The notes under the pieces are model-generated. The model made no database searches, had not been told where the DNA came from, and saw only the letters and a program-made list of their open reading frames with translations. A stretch of 64,000 nucleotides of DNA, taken from CAZLRH01 sp964562015 (GTDB lineage: Bacteria > Verrucomicrobiota > Verrucomicrobiia > Opitutales > JABDGR01). Positions 50,236-60,973 of the stretch are shown piece by piece. Each line of letters opens with the position of its first letter. Position 1 is the first letter of the stretch. The stretch lies in contig CAZLRH010000002.1 of assembly GCA_964562015.1 (NCBI GenBank), forward strand, positions 1 to 64,000, read 5' to 3'. The translations under genes and the position numbers were made by a program.

Positions 50236-51948
50236 TCACTTCGCAGGGGAAGACGCCTGGGCAAGATTAACGCGCAGCAACGCGCGCTGGGCGGCGGAAA
50301 GATTGGCCGACGCCACCGCGCTCACGGCGGTATCGGGGTCACTTTTCGCCCACGCCGAAACGACGTTCTTAATCTGCGTAAAGCGATCATTGGCATTGCC
50401 AATGGAATTGGCGAAGGCCAGCGCCGCCGCCGGGTCTTTAATGGCAGTCACCGTCACCAGCTTGACCGTGGCGGCATCGCGCTGATCGCCCAGCGGCAAC
50501 GTTTCGATCCACGCGGCGGCGGCGGTCGGATCCGTTTTGGCCCAATTGGCGGCCACCGCCACGATGGCGCTTTCGCCGGGAACGCCCGTGTCGTATTTTT
50601 CCAGAAAATCAGCGGCTTGGGCGGGGTCATGTTTGCTCAAGGCCGCCACGAGGCTGTCCATGGCGCCATCATGACCGACCCCGGCGGGCAAGGCCGCGGC
50701 CTGAGTCCAGGCGGCGGAAAAGTCGCTCGCCGCCATCGCCACTAATACGGTGCTTACGGCTTGGTCTTTTTCCAGGCCGCCGGGCAGATTTGCCACCCAG
50801 TCCAGCGCGGCTGGCGGATCCATCTTGGCCATGGCCTGGGCCAGCACAGGCGCAACACTAAGCAACGCCGGCGGATTGGACAGGCCTTGGACATAGGCCA
50901 GCGCGGCCGGAAGGTCCTGCCCCGCCAGGCCGGCCACCGCGGACCGCAAGGCCGCCGTGCGCACGACCCCGTCGGCCTCCGGCAGGGCTTGGGCCCACGC
51001 CAGTGCCGCCACCGGGTCCTTCGCGGACCATTGGTCGGCCAACTGCGCAATGACCGCCTCGCGGTCGAGCGGATCACTCAATTTGACCAGCAAATCCGCG
51101 CCGCCGGCCGGATCGTTTTCAGCCAGATCGGAGAAAATGGATTTTACAGCTTTATCATAAGTTGTACCATTGGCCACCTGATTCAGCCAATCCAGGGCCG
51201 CCGCCGGATCGGTGTTGGTGCGGTCGCGCCAATAACCCATGCTCCAGGAATCAGCGATTTCCGCGATGACTTGGTTGCGCGCGGAGGCATCCGTGAGGTT
51301 GGCCACGTATTGGGCCGCGAGCGCGGGCTGGTGATTGCCGGCGGCGATCAGGGCGTCGGTCAACACCGCCGAATCCGTGGGTGGCAGCGCCACCGCCCAG
51401 TCTAACAACGCCCCGGCATCCCGCCGGGCCCAGCTGTCCGCGGCCCCCACCAAGGCGGCGGTTCGCTCCGGCCCGGGCGGCAGCGCGAGGGCGGCGCCCG
51501 CCGCTTTGGTGGCGTTCGCCGGATTTCCGCCGGCCCACGCGCTGAATGCACTGCGATAGGCCGCCTCGGTCAGTTCCCCATGCGGGAGCCGGGCCAATTC
51601 GCCCAACGCGCGCTCGGGCTGCATCAGCATCATCCGCGACACGCTGAGGCCATCAATATAGTACTGGCCCATCTGATCCACGCTGACCCTTACCCCACCC
51701 ACTTGATGATCGATCAACGTCGAATGCGGATAGGGTCGCAGAAAATTATCCCGCGACACCTGCAGCGCCAGCTGGAGGCCAGGAGCGGCCACCGCCGCCG
51801 GCCGCGACGAGGTTTCACCCTTGTCCTCCAGCAGCCATCGCTCCGGAGGCGGCGGCCGCCGCAGCGCGGCTCCGCCCAAAAATGCAGCCACCATGGTCGC
51901 CGCCAGGCCTACGACGCGAATAGACCGGTGGCGAAATAACCGCGTCAT
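50236..51948 (-). CDS. Membrane-anchored helical-repeat protein (W-x-x-x-D-P repeats), copy 1
   Basis: The 570 aa protein has an N-terminal helix (IRVVGLAATMVAAFLGGAAL), a linker and a segment with QMGQYYIDGLSVSRMM, then repeats of the same type as the downstream paralogue (WSAKDPVAALAWAQALP; WAKTDPTAAAAWIETLP; WAKSDPDTAVSAV). Conserved W, D-P and A-x-x-W positions define the repeat. I recall similar arrays annotated as hypothetical in Verrucomicrobiota, with no known function. The two paralogues are unequal in length and have different N-termini. Confidence 0.75.
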   Translation of the reverse strand: MTRLFRHRSIRVVGLAATMVAAFLGGAALRRPPPPERWLLEDKGETSSRPAAVAAPGLQLALQVSRDNFLRPYPHSTLIDHQVGGVRVSVDQMGQYYIDGLSVSRMMLMQPERALGELARLPHGELTEAAYRSAFSAWAGGNPANATKAAGAALALPPGPERTAALVGAADSWARRDAGALLDWAVALPPTDSAVLTDALIAAGNHQPALAAQYVANLTDASARNQVIAEIADSWSMGYWRDRTNTDPAAALDWLNQVANGTTYDKAVKSIFSDLAENDPAGGADLLVKLSDPLDREAVIAQLADQWSAKDPVAALAWAQALPEADGVVRTAALRSAVAGLAGQDLPAALAYVQGLSNPPALLSVAPVLAQAMAKMDPPAALDWVANLPGGLEKDQAVSTVLVAMAASDFSAAWTQAAALPAGVGHDGAMDSLVAALSKHDPAQAADFLEKYDTGVPGESAIVAVAANWAKTDPTAAAAWIETLPLGDQRDAATVKLVTVTAIKDPAAALAFANSIGNANDRFTQIKNVVSAWAKSDPDTAVSAVASANLSAAQRALLRVNLAQASSPAK

Positions 51949-52144
51949 GGGAAATTATATTAATTGGTTCCTGGAAGCCGACAAGCCAGGAAAATCCATG
52001 GCTCCGACTTTGACCACCGCCCGAGGTGGTCTCAGCCCTGCCGTCATTCACGTTGGCACATCCCCTGCTCCCAGGCCGTCGTCACCCAACTTTCACCCAT
52101 TTCCCGCTTCCTCAATCGCCGGCTCTTGTTAGTCTGCTCTTGTC

Positions 52145-54754
<2,610 letters not shown>

Positions 54755-54762
54755 GTAACGCC

Positions 54763-54794
54763 CTGACTCAGGCAAACTGACCGGAGTCGGTTTT
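54763..54794 (+). terminator. Weak hairpin after glgP
   Basis: CTGACTC at 54763-54769 can pair with GAGTCGG at 54784-54790, with one T-G pair and a 14-base loop, followed by TTTT. The long loop and short T-run make it a weak terminator candidate. Confidence 0.3.
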
Positions 54795-54929
54795 CAGCTA
54801 ACGGCCTCAAACGTGAACAAGATAAGCCGCATCCCTTTGCGGCCGCGCTTTGGAGCCGCCCTTTCGCTCTTGCCGGGCCACCCTGTATGATCTTTACTGG
54901 GACGTGACCGTTTTAGGGCGTGAATTAAT

Positions 54930-55043
54930 CCGGCGAAAAGCCTGTCGCCGGGGCGATTGTTGTTTTCGCCCTTCCGGAAAGCGTACGGGCGGATACCCTA
55001 GAAATAGTACGATTTACTAGCGGGAAGACCGGGGCGGTTTTCC
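54930..55043 (+). other. Hairpin-rich stretch upstream of the flotillin-like gene, candidate structured leader RNA
   Basis: Within the 348-base gap four hairpins follow each other: CCGGCGA/TCGCCGG (54930-54951), GGGCGA/TCGCCC (54951-54971), a bulged stem from CCCTAGAAAT (54996-55005) to ATTTACTAGCGGG (55012-55024), and GGAAGACCG/CGGTTTTCC (55023-55043, one G-T pair). The CGCCC at 54967-54971 could pair either with GGGCG at 54951 or with GGGCG at 54987-54991. Mutually exclusive pairing is a mark of a regulatory leader. No known riboswitch class is recognised. Nothing else is seen in this gap except the glgP hairpin and the AGGAGA before the next start. Confidence 0.35.
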
Positions 55044-55102
55044 GTTGAGCCGGGGGCGCAGGGGTCAACGATAGGGGTTGTCACTCAAAAAAGGAGATCC
55101 CT

Positions 55103-56938
55103 ATGAACTTCTCGACCTTAACCAGCTACTGGTGGGTGCTGCTGCTCGCGGTGCTCATCGTCTGCTATAAACTCGTGCTGCGCGTCCTCGGCGTGGTGAT
55201 CATACCCGAGGATCGCGTGGGCATCGTGAACAAGAAATTTGTGCTCTTCGGCGCCCACCGCACCCTGCCGGACGGCGCCATCATCGCCCTCCAGGGGGAG
55301 GCCGGCTTTCAGGTGGACACGCTCGCCCCGGGCCTACACTTCTGGCTCTGGCCGTGGCAGTTTCAAGTCGCCCGCGAACCGTTTGTGACGGTGCCCGAGG
55401 GGTCCATCGGCGTGGTGGAGTCCCGCGACGGCCGCCCGCTGACCGACGGCCACGTGCTGGGCCGCCGGGTGGAGTGCGACTCGTTCCAAAACGCCCGGCA
55501 ATTCCTGGCCAACGGCGGAGAGCGCGGCCTGCAGATCACCATCATCCCGCCGGGCACGTACCGCATCAATTCGGCCTTGTTCACCGTGGAAACCGAGCCG
55601 GTGCTTGAAATCCCGCAAAATAAGGTGGGCATCATCACCGTCAAGGAGGGCCGGCCGCTACCGACCGGCGATATCGCCGGCATGGAGGTGGCGGGCCACA
55701 ATGCCTACCAGGATGCGCAAAGCTTCGTGGACGCGGGTGGTTTTAAGGGACTGCAGGAGCAAGTGCTTCTGTCCGGGCGCTACTTCCTCAACCCGCGGTT
55801 TGCCATCGTCGAAACGGTGGAGATGACCGAGGTGCCCATCGCGCACGTCGGCGTTGTCATCGCGTACGTGGGCAAGGCGGGCAAGGACTTGACCGGCGAC
55901 ACGTTCCGGCACGGCAACCTCGTCGGCAAAGGCGAGCGCGGCGTGTGGATTGAACCGCTGGACCCGGGCAAGTATCCCATCAACCCACGCACGCACCGGG
56001 TCGAACTCGTGCCGACGGCGAATGTCGTGCTGAATTGGGCCACCGGCAAAACCGAGGCCCACAAGCTCGACGCCAACTTGTGCACCATCACGGTGCGCTC
56101 GTCCGACGGCTTCAAGTTCAACCTCGACGTCAGCCAGATCATCCACATTCCGCGCACCGATGCGCCGAAGGTCATCGCGCGCTTTGGCTCGATGCTGAGC
56201 CTCGTCACCCAGGTGCTCGAGCCGACCATCGGGAACTACTTCCGCAATGCCGCGCAGGGGTCCGATGTCATCGACTTCCTCAAGCAGCGCGCCCAGCGGC
56301 AGCAGGACGCGCGGGCGAAAATCTCCGCGGCGCTCGACGAGTACAACGTGGGCGCGGTGGACACGCTCATCGGCGACATCGTGCCGCCGGATGAATTGAT
56401 GAAGACGCTCACCGACCGCAAAATCGCCGAGCAGGAGCGCGTCACCTATCAGACGCAACGCGAAGCCGAGCAAATCCGCATGGAGTTCGAGCAGGCGAAG
56501 GCGCTGGCGAATACCCAGGCGCGCGTGGTGGACTCGGAACGAAGCGTGAAAATCGCGGAGTTTGCCGCCCAAGCCGCCATCAAGACGGCCGAGGGCAGCG
56601 CGCAATCCAAGACCATCAACGCGCAGGCCGATGCCAACGTGCTCACCACCGTGGGCACCGCCGAGGCGAAGAAGGTCGAAGCCGTCGGCAGCGCCGAAGC
56701 CGCGGTCATCAAATTGAAAATCAATTCGATGGAGTCGGGCAATTATGCCGGCATCGAGATTGCCAAGGCGCTGTCGAACAGCGGCTACAAACTGGTGCCG
56801 GACGTGATGGTTTCCGGCGGCACCGGCACGGGTGGCGGCTCGCTGGTGGAAGTGCTGCTCGCGAACCTCATTCGCGACCAGTTGCCGAAACCCGCGGCCA
56901 GCCCTGCTCGTCCGCTCACGGCGGCGGGCAAGGCCTAG
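55103..56938 (+). CDS. Flotillin-like SPFH/band 7 membrane protein
   Basis: The 611 aa protein has an N-terminal membrane helix (YWWVLLLAVLIVCYKLVLRVL) and then an unusually long band 7 region, with PEDRVGIVNKKFVLFG and later repeats of the same fold element (PEGSIGVVESRDGRPLTDG; PQNKVGIITVKEGRPLPTG). The SPFH part proper includes RSSDGFKFNLDVSQIIHIP, and a long coiled coil rich in Ala and Glu follows (TYQTQREAEQIRMEFEQAK; KINSMESGNYAGIEIAKAL). Flotillins form membrane scaffolds at lipid domains. AGGAGA seven bases before the ATG is one of the strongest ribosome sites in this window. Confidence 0.88.
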   Translation: MNFSTLTSYWWVLLLAVLIVCYKLVLRVLGVVIIPEDRVGIVNKKFVLFGAHRTLPDGAIIALQGEAGFQVDTLAPGLHFWLWPWQFQVAREPFVTVPEGSIGVVESRDGRPLTDGHVLGRRVECDSFQNARQFLANGGERGLQITIIPPGTYRINSALFTVETEPVLEIPQNKVGIITVKEGRPLPTGDIAGMEVAGHNAYQDAQSFVDAGGFKGLQEQVLLSGRYFLNPRFAIVETVEMTEVPIAHVGVVIAYVGKAGKDLTGDTFRHGNLVGKGERGVWIEPLDPGKYPINPRTHRVELVPTANVVLNWATGKTEAHKLDANLCTITVRSSDGFKFNLDVSQIIHIPRTDAPKVIARFGSMLSLVTQVLEPTIGNYFRNAAQGSDVIDFLKQRAQRQQDARAKISAALDEYNVGAVDTLIGDIVPPDELMKTLTDRKIAEQERVTYQTQREAEQIRMEFEQAKALANTQARVVDSERSVKIAEFAAQAAIKTAEGSAQSKTINAQADANVLTTVGTAEAKKVEAVGSAEAAVIKLKINSMESGNYAGIEIAKALSNSGYKLVPDVMVSGGTGTGGGSLVEVLLANLIRDQLPKPAASPARPLTAAGKA

Positions 56939-56960
56939 CGTTAGCCGTTCGGTGACTTCG

Positions 56961-56997
56961 GAGCGCGTTCCGCGGGGTGCGGAACGCGCTCTTTTTT
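56961..56997 (+). terminator. Strong rho-independent terminator after the flotillin-like gene
   Basis: GAGCGCGTTCCGC (56961-56973) pairs perfectly over 13 bases with GCGGAACGCGCTC (56979-56991) around a GGGGT loop, followed by a run of seven T ending in ATTT. Confidence 0.95.
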
Positions 56998-57094
56998 TAT
57001 TTAGGGCGGCCACCCGCAGCCTTCTCTAAGCAGCTTGACCCGGTGCACCCGGCGGCAACAATGCCTTTCCCCCACCCCAAACCCGAGGCCTTGT

Positions 57095-58390
57095 ATGCGT
57101 CTTTTCCCCTGCTCCAGGTATTTATCAAATAACGTCAAATTTCATTATTTTTCGGGTTTAGCCTGCCTCAGTTTGGCTGCGCTCGCCGGCCTGGCCGGCT
57201 GTGCCGGCGCGAACGGCACCGCCGCCAGGGACCAGCCGGCCCCCGCCGGTTCGGCGGACCGCTGGGTGGATGCCTGGGGCGCCAGTTTTCTGCCGACGAC
57301 GATCAACGGCAACCTTTCGGCGGGCGTGCCGACGTTCGATAATCAAACGGTGCGTTTCAATATTTACGCGGAAGTGGGCGGCACACGTGCGCGGGTGAAA
57401 TTTACCAACAAATTTGGCAGCGAACTGCTCACGATCGGCGAAGCCCGCCTCGCCCTGCGCGACCATGATTCCGCCATCATGCCCGGCACCGACCGGGCGC
57501 TTACCTTTGCCGGCGCGCCGGGGGTGACGCTCCCGCCAGGCGCGGAAATCTGGAGCGACCCGGCCGACCTCGCGATCCCGCAACACTCGGATGTCGCCAT
57601 TAGCGTTTTCATTCCGGGGAAAATCAAGCCCACCGGTTTTCATCCCACAGGCTTGAAAACGATGTACCTTTCCGCGCCCGGAAATTTTGTGAGCGCCCCC
57701 ACCCTGCCGCGCGCCACGAGCAATCCCGCCACCATCACGTCGCTGTTCTTTCTCTCCGATCTCCAAGTCCTGGCCTCGGCGCGCACCATCGTCGTGGTCG
57801 GTTTCGGTGATTCCATTACCGACGGCGCGAACTCGAATGTCGACACCAACACGTCCTGGCCCGCCTTGCTATCCCAGCGCCTTCCCGCGAAGGCCGACGG
57901 CACACCCGTTTCCGTGATTAACATGGGCATCGGCTCCAACCGCATTGTGTCCGCCGACGCCGCCGGGCCCGCCGGAGTCAAGCGTTTCGACGACGATGTG
58001 CTGGCCCGCCCCAACGTCAAATATGTCATCGTGCTCGAAGGCATCAATGACATCAGTTATGAATCCGCGTCGGCCGACCAACTCATCGCGGCGTACCGGC
58101 AACTCATTGCCCAAGCCCACGCCCACGGCCTGAAAATTTACGGCGCCACACTGCTGCCCATTTTAAACTCGCGGAAATACACGGTGCCCAATGAGGCCAC
58201 CCGCGCCGCCGTGAACCAATGGCTGCGCACCGCGCATGAATTCGACGCCGTGATTGATTTCGAGGCCGCCGTGCGCGATCCCGCCAACCCGCTGAGCATC
58301 CGCGCCGACCTCACCCGCGATTATGTGCACCCGAACTCGGCCGGCTACAAGCTAATGGCCGAGGCCATTCCGGTCGAACTCATCCAGTGA
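57095..58390 (+). CDS. SGNH/GDSL hydrolase lipoprotein
   Basis: The 431 aa protein has a lipoprotein signal ending LAALAGLAGC. An N-terminal beta domain of about 150 residues (FNIYAEVGGTRARVKFTN; DVAISVFIPG) precedes the SGNH catalytic domain with block I GFGDSITDG, block II MGIGSN, block III EGINDI and block V DYVHPNSAGY. This order is that of GDSL esterases with an N-terminal jelly-roll. They remove acetyl groups from polysaccharides. It stands 13 bases before a GH28-like gene, so pectin acetyl ester cleavage is likely. Confidence 0.88.
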   Translation: MRLFPCSRYLSNNVKFHYFSGLACLSLAALAGLAGCAGANGTAARDQPAPAGSADRWVDAWGASFLPTTINGNLSAGVPTFDNQTVRFNIYAEVGGTRARVKFTNKFGSELLTIGEARLALRDHDSAIMPGTDRALTFAGAPGVTLPPGAEIWSDPADLAIPQHSDVAISVFIPGKIKPTGFHPTGLKTMYLSAPGNFVSAPTLPRATSNPATITSLFFLSDLQVLASARTIVVVGFGDSITDGANSNVDTNTSWPALLSQRLPAKADGTPVSVINMGIGSNRIVSADAAGPAGVKRFDDDVLARPNVKYVIVLEGINDISYESASADQLIAAYRQLIAQAHAHGLKIYGATLLPILNSRKYTVPNEATRAAVNQWLRTAHEFDAVIDFEAAVRDPANPLSIRADLTRDYVHPNSAGYKLMAEAIPVELIQ

Positions 58391-58403
58391 TTTTATCCCT
58401 TTT

Positions 58404-59717
58404 ATGCGATTCACCTCCCGTCGTTGTTTATGGCTTTCGCTGACTGCCCTGGCCTTGGGGCTGGCCACGGTGTTTTCCGGCGCGGCCGTGTCCGGTGCCC
58501 CGGCCGCTTCGCCACTGCCCCATTTTCTGATCACCGACCATGGCGCGGTGGGCGACGGCACGACGCTGAACACCGCGGCGATTCAGCAAACCATCGATGC
58601 CGCCGCCGCCGCGGGCGGGGGTGTGGTCGAAATTCCCGCGGGCAAATTTCTCAGCGGTTCTCTCTTTTTGAAAAACGGCGTGGAGTTGTACCTGGATACC
58701 GATGCCGTGTTGCTCGGTTCGCAAAACATTGAGGATTACCCGAAGCGTCCGACCCGCGTGGAGGGCCATTTTCCGGAGTGGCGCATGGCGCTTGTGAACG
58801 CGCAAAACATGAGCCGCGTGCGCATCGGCGGCACGGGCCAGCTCAACGGCAATGGCGCGCCGTTTTGGGCGCTGTTTTATGCCCAGCGGCGCGCCAACCC
58901 GAAAACCACCAACCTGGATGTCGAGCGCCCGCGCCTGGTGTTCATCGACCGCTGTCAGGACGTGCGCGTGGAAAATGTTTCCTTCCAGGACTCCGGTTTT
59001 TGGAACCTGCATATGTACAATTGCCATAATGTGCTGATCGAGGGCTTGCACATCAACGCACCGCCGATGACCCCAAGCACCGACGGCATGGACATCGACA
59101 GTTGCCAGAACGTCACCATCCGCCACTGCCAAATTTCGTGCAACGACGACAACATTGCGCTCAAGGGCAGCAAGGGTCCGCTCGCCGACGTGTACGTCAC
59201 CGACGGCCCGCCGGTGGAAAACATTTTGATTGAGGATTGCGAATTCGGCAACGGCAACGGTGTCATCACCTGCGGCAGCGAGGCCACCATCATCCGCAAC
59301 GTCACCGTGCACAATTGCACCATCACCGGCCGCGCCAACCTGCTCACCCTCAAGTTGCGCCCCGACACGTCCCAGCACTACTCGAACATCACCGTGGATG
59401 GCGTCAAGTCCACCGGCACTGCGGGCAGCTTTTTCAACGTCGCGCCGTGGACGCAGTTTTACGATTTGGCCGACCAGCCCGCGCCGCCGCCGCGCGAAAT
59501 CGCGCACGTCACCGTCCGCAATATCACGGGCAATTTCGCCCAACTCGGCTCCCTGCGCGGTAATCCCGACGATACTCTGCGCGACATCACCATTGAAGAC
59601 GTGGATATCAACACCGGCGGCCGCCCCCTCCTGCTCGGTGACGTGGAAAAGCTCACGTTCAAAAACGTGCTCGTCAATGGCGAGGCGTATGATCCGACGA
59701 AGCCGACAGAGCCGTAA
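58404..59717 (+). CDS. Exported GH28-like beta-helix protein (polygalacturonase family) with altered active site
   Basis: The 437 aa protein has a signal peptide (LSLTALALGLATVFSGAAVSG) and a right-handed beta-helix of GH28 type: DHGAVGDGTTLNTAAIQQTI start, GGGVVEIPAGKFLSGSL, STDGMDID at 225-232, CNDDNIALKG at 246-255. The motif that usually reads GHG in this family is GNG at 282-284, and the usual RIK is LKL in LLTLKLRPDT. Two acidic catalytic positions are kept. Activity on polygalacturonan is thus uncertain. It probably acts with the SGNH lipoprotein gene just upstream. Confidence 0.85.
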   Translation: MRFTSRRCLWLSLTALALGLATVFSGAAVSGAPAASPLPHFLITDHGAVGDGTTLNTAAIQQTIDAAAAAGGGVVEIPAGKFLSGSLFLKNGVELYLDTDAVLLGSQNIEDYPKRPTRVEGHFPEWRMALVNAQNMSRVRIGGTGQLNGNGAPFWALFYAQRRANPKTTNLDVERPRLVFIDRCQDVRVENVSFQDSGFWNLHMYNCHNVLIEGLHINAPPMTPSTDGMDIDSCQNVTIRHCQISCNDDNIALKGSKGPLADVYVTDGPPVENILIEDCEFGNGNGVITCGSEATIIRNVTVHNCTITGRANLLTLKLRPDTSQHYSNITVDGVKSTGTAGSFFNVAPWTQFYDLADQPAPPPREIAHVTVRNITGNFAQLGSLRGNPDDTLRDITIEDVDINTGGRPLLLGDVEKLTFKNVLVNGEAYDPTKPTEP

Positions 59718-59843
59718 TGAAGAAACCGGCCATGCCGGAAAAGTTACAATAGATAGTTTAAGGTGAACTGGGCGGAACCCGCCCGGCCCTTGCGCTTTCT
59801 TATGGTTATTTTCCGGGTTCTGGTTAAACTTATCACCCTGCCC

Positions 59844-60920
59844 ATGAAGATACCTTTTTTCTCCCGCCCGGCCACGAGCCTCGTGACTTTGCTCGCCACC
59901 GGCTTGGCCCATGGCCAAGCCACCCCCGCCCCGTTGTATCCGCCGCCGGCCGCGACCTCGTCGGTGCCCGCCTCCACGGTCCCGTCGGCCCCTGCGCCCG
60001 CCCCGGTCGCTCCGGCCCCGGCCACCGTTATTCCCACGGTGCCCCCGGCCACAGCCGCCGCCACTGCGACGGCGGACGCCGCCGCGCCGACCCCGCAACG
60101 TGATACCCTCGGTGTGAGCGACATCAAAGTACTCCCGGCCTTGCTCACGGAAGCCCGGCGCAACGGCACCTCCAGCGCCCTCGAGCGCGTCGCCCAGTCG
60201 CTGGACAGCCAGCTCATCGCCGCCCTCGGCTCCACCCGCAAATTCCAATTGGTGGGCCGCAGCGACCTCGACGTCATTCTCAAGGAGCAATCGCTCTCGA
60301 ATTCCGGCACGGTGGACGACGCCTCCGCCGTGAAGATGTTCAAGCTCGCGGGCGCGACCTACATCCTGACCGTCAGCATCGACAATTTCCAGGACCGCAC
60401 TGAAACCGCGACCTTCTCCGCCCTCGGCGAGCAGGCCCAGCGCCGGAAGGTCACACTTTCCTGCATTGCCAAAATCTATTCGGCACAATCCGGCAAGCTC
60501 CTCGAATCCGCCAACATCCAGCTCGACCAGACGGACGCCCGCAACGACCCGAATTACATCGCTTCCGCCGGCTCCAATTGGGCCGACAAACTGCTCGTGG
60601 ATCTCGCGCGCACGGCCTCGGAAAAAATCGCCCAGAGCGTCACCGACTCGCTTTATCCCGCCAAGGTGGTCGCCAAAACGGACAAGCAAATCACCCTCAA
60701 TCGCGGCGAGGGCACCGGCATCGCCGTCGGCCAGACGTGGATCATTTATAACGTGGGCAAGGAGCTCATCGATCCCGACACCGGCCTGAGCCTCGGCCGC
60801 GAGGAAGTCGCCATCGGCAAGGCCAAAATCACCTCCGTCACGCCGCGTACCGCCCTCGCAGAATTGACTGAGGACCGCGGCGTCGCGCCCTTGAACACCG
60901 CCCGGCAAACGGATCAGTAA
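59844..60920 (+). CDS. CsgG-like secreted protein
   Basis: The 358 aa protein has a signal peptide (SLVTLLATGLAHG) and a Pro/Ala-rich segment to about residue 90. A CsgG/LpoB-type fold follows: DIKVLPALLTEARRNG, LDSQLIAALGSTRKFQLVGR, LDVILKEQSLSNSGTVDD and ATYILTVSIDNFQDR. A C-terminal domain of about 90 residues includes KVVAKTDKQITLNRGEGTGI. CsgG-like proteins either form outer-membrane channels or act as periplasmic activators. There is no lipobox. The start at 59844 is chosen before the hydrophobic stretch. It leads a run of four envelope genes that includes LpoB. Confidence 0.75.
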   Translation: MKIPFFSRPATSLVTLLATGLAHGQATPAPLYPPPAATSSVPASTVPSAPAPAPVAPAPATVIPTVPPATAAATATADAAAPTPQRDTLGVSDIKVLPALLTEARRNGTSSALERVAQSLDSQLIAALGSTRKFQLVGRSDLDVILKEQSLSNSGTVDDASAVKMFKLAGATYILTVSIDNFQDRTETATFSALGEQAQRRKVTLSCIAKIYSAQSGKLLESANIQLDQTDARNDPNYIASAGSNWADKLLVDLARTASEKIAQSVTDSLYPAKVVAKTDKQITLNRGEGTGIAVGQTWIIYNVGKELIDPDTGLSLGREEVAIGKAKITSVTPRTALAELTEDRGVAPLNTARQTDQ

Positions 60921-60973
60921 ATTCCCCGCCTGACCGCTCGGGACTCTTTCGGAAATCTTCCGCGCCCAGCCCG

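Noticed and set aside
54930..55043. Cyclic-di-GMP or other known riboswitch before the flotillin-like gene
   Set aside because: A short AAAGCC segment recalls one class, but the required junctions and conserved bases are not there. I kept only the unnamed hairpin region.
59770..59784. GGGCGG/CCGCCC hairpin after the GH28-like gene as terminator
   Set aside because: A short stem not followed by a T-run; it may be a random GC-rich repeat.
58428..60908. Open frame of 826 codons on the minus strand
   Set aside because: It crosses both the GH28-like and CsgG-like genes in antisense and includes Gly/Arg low-complexity sequence; no motif supports it.
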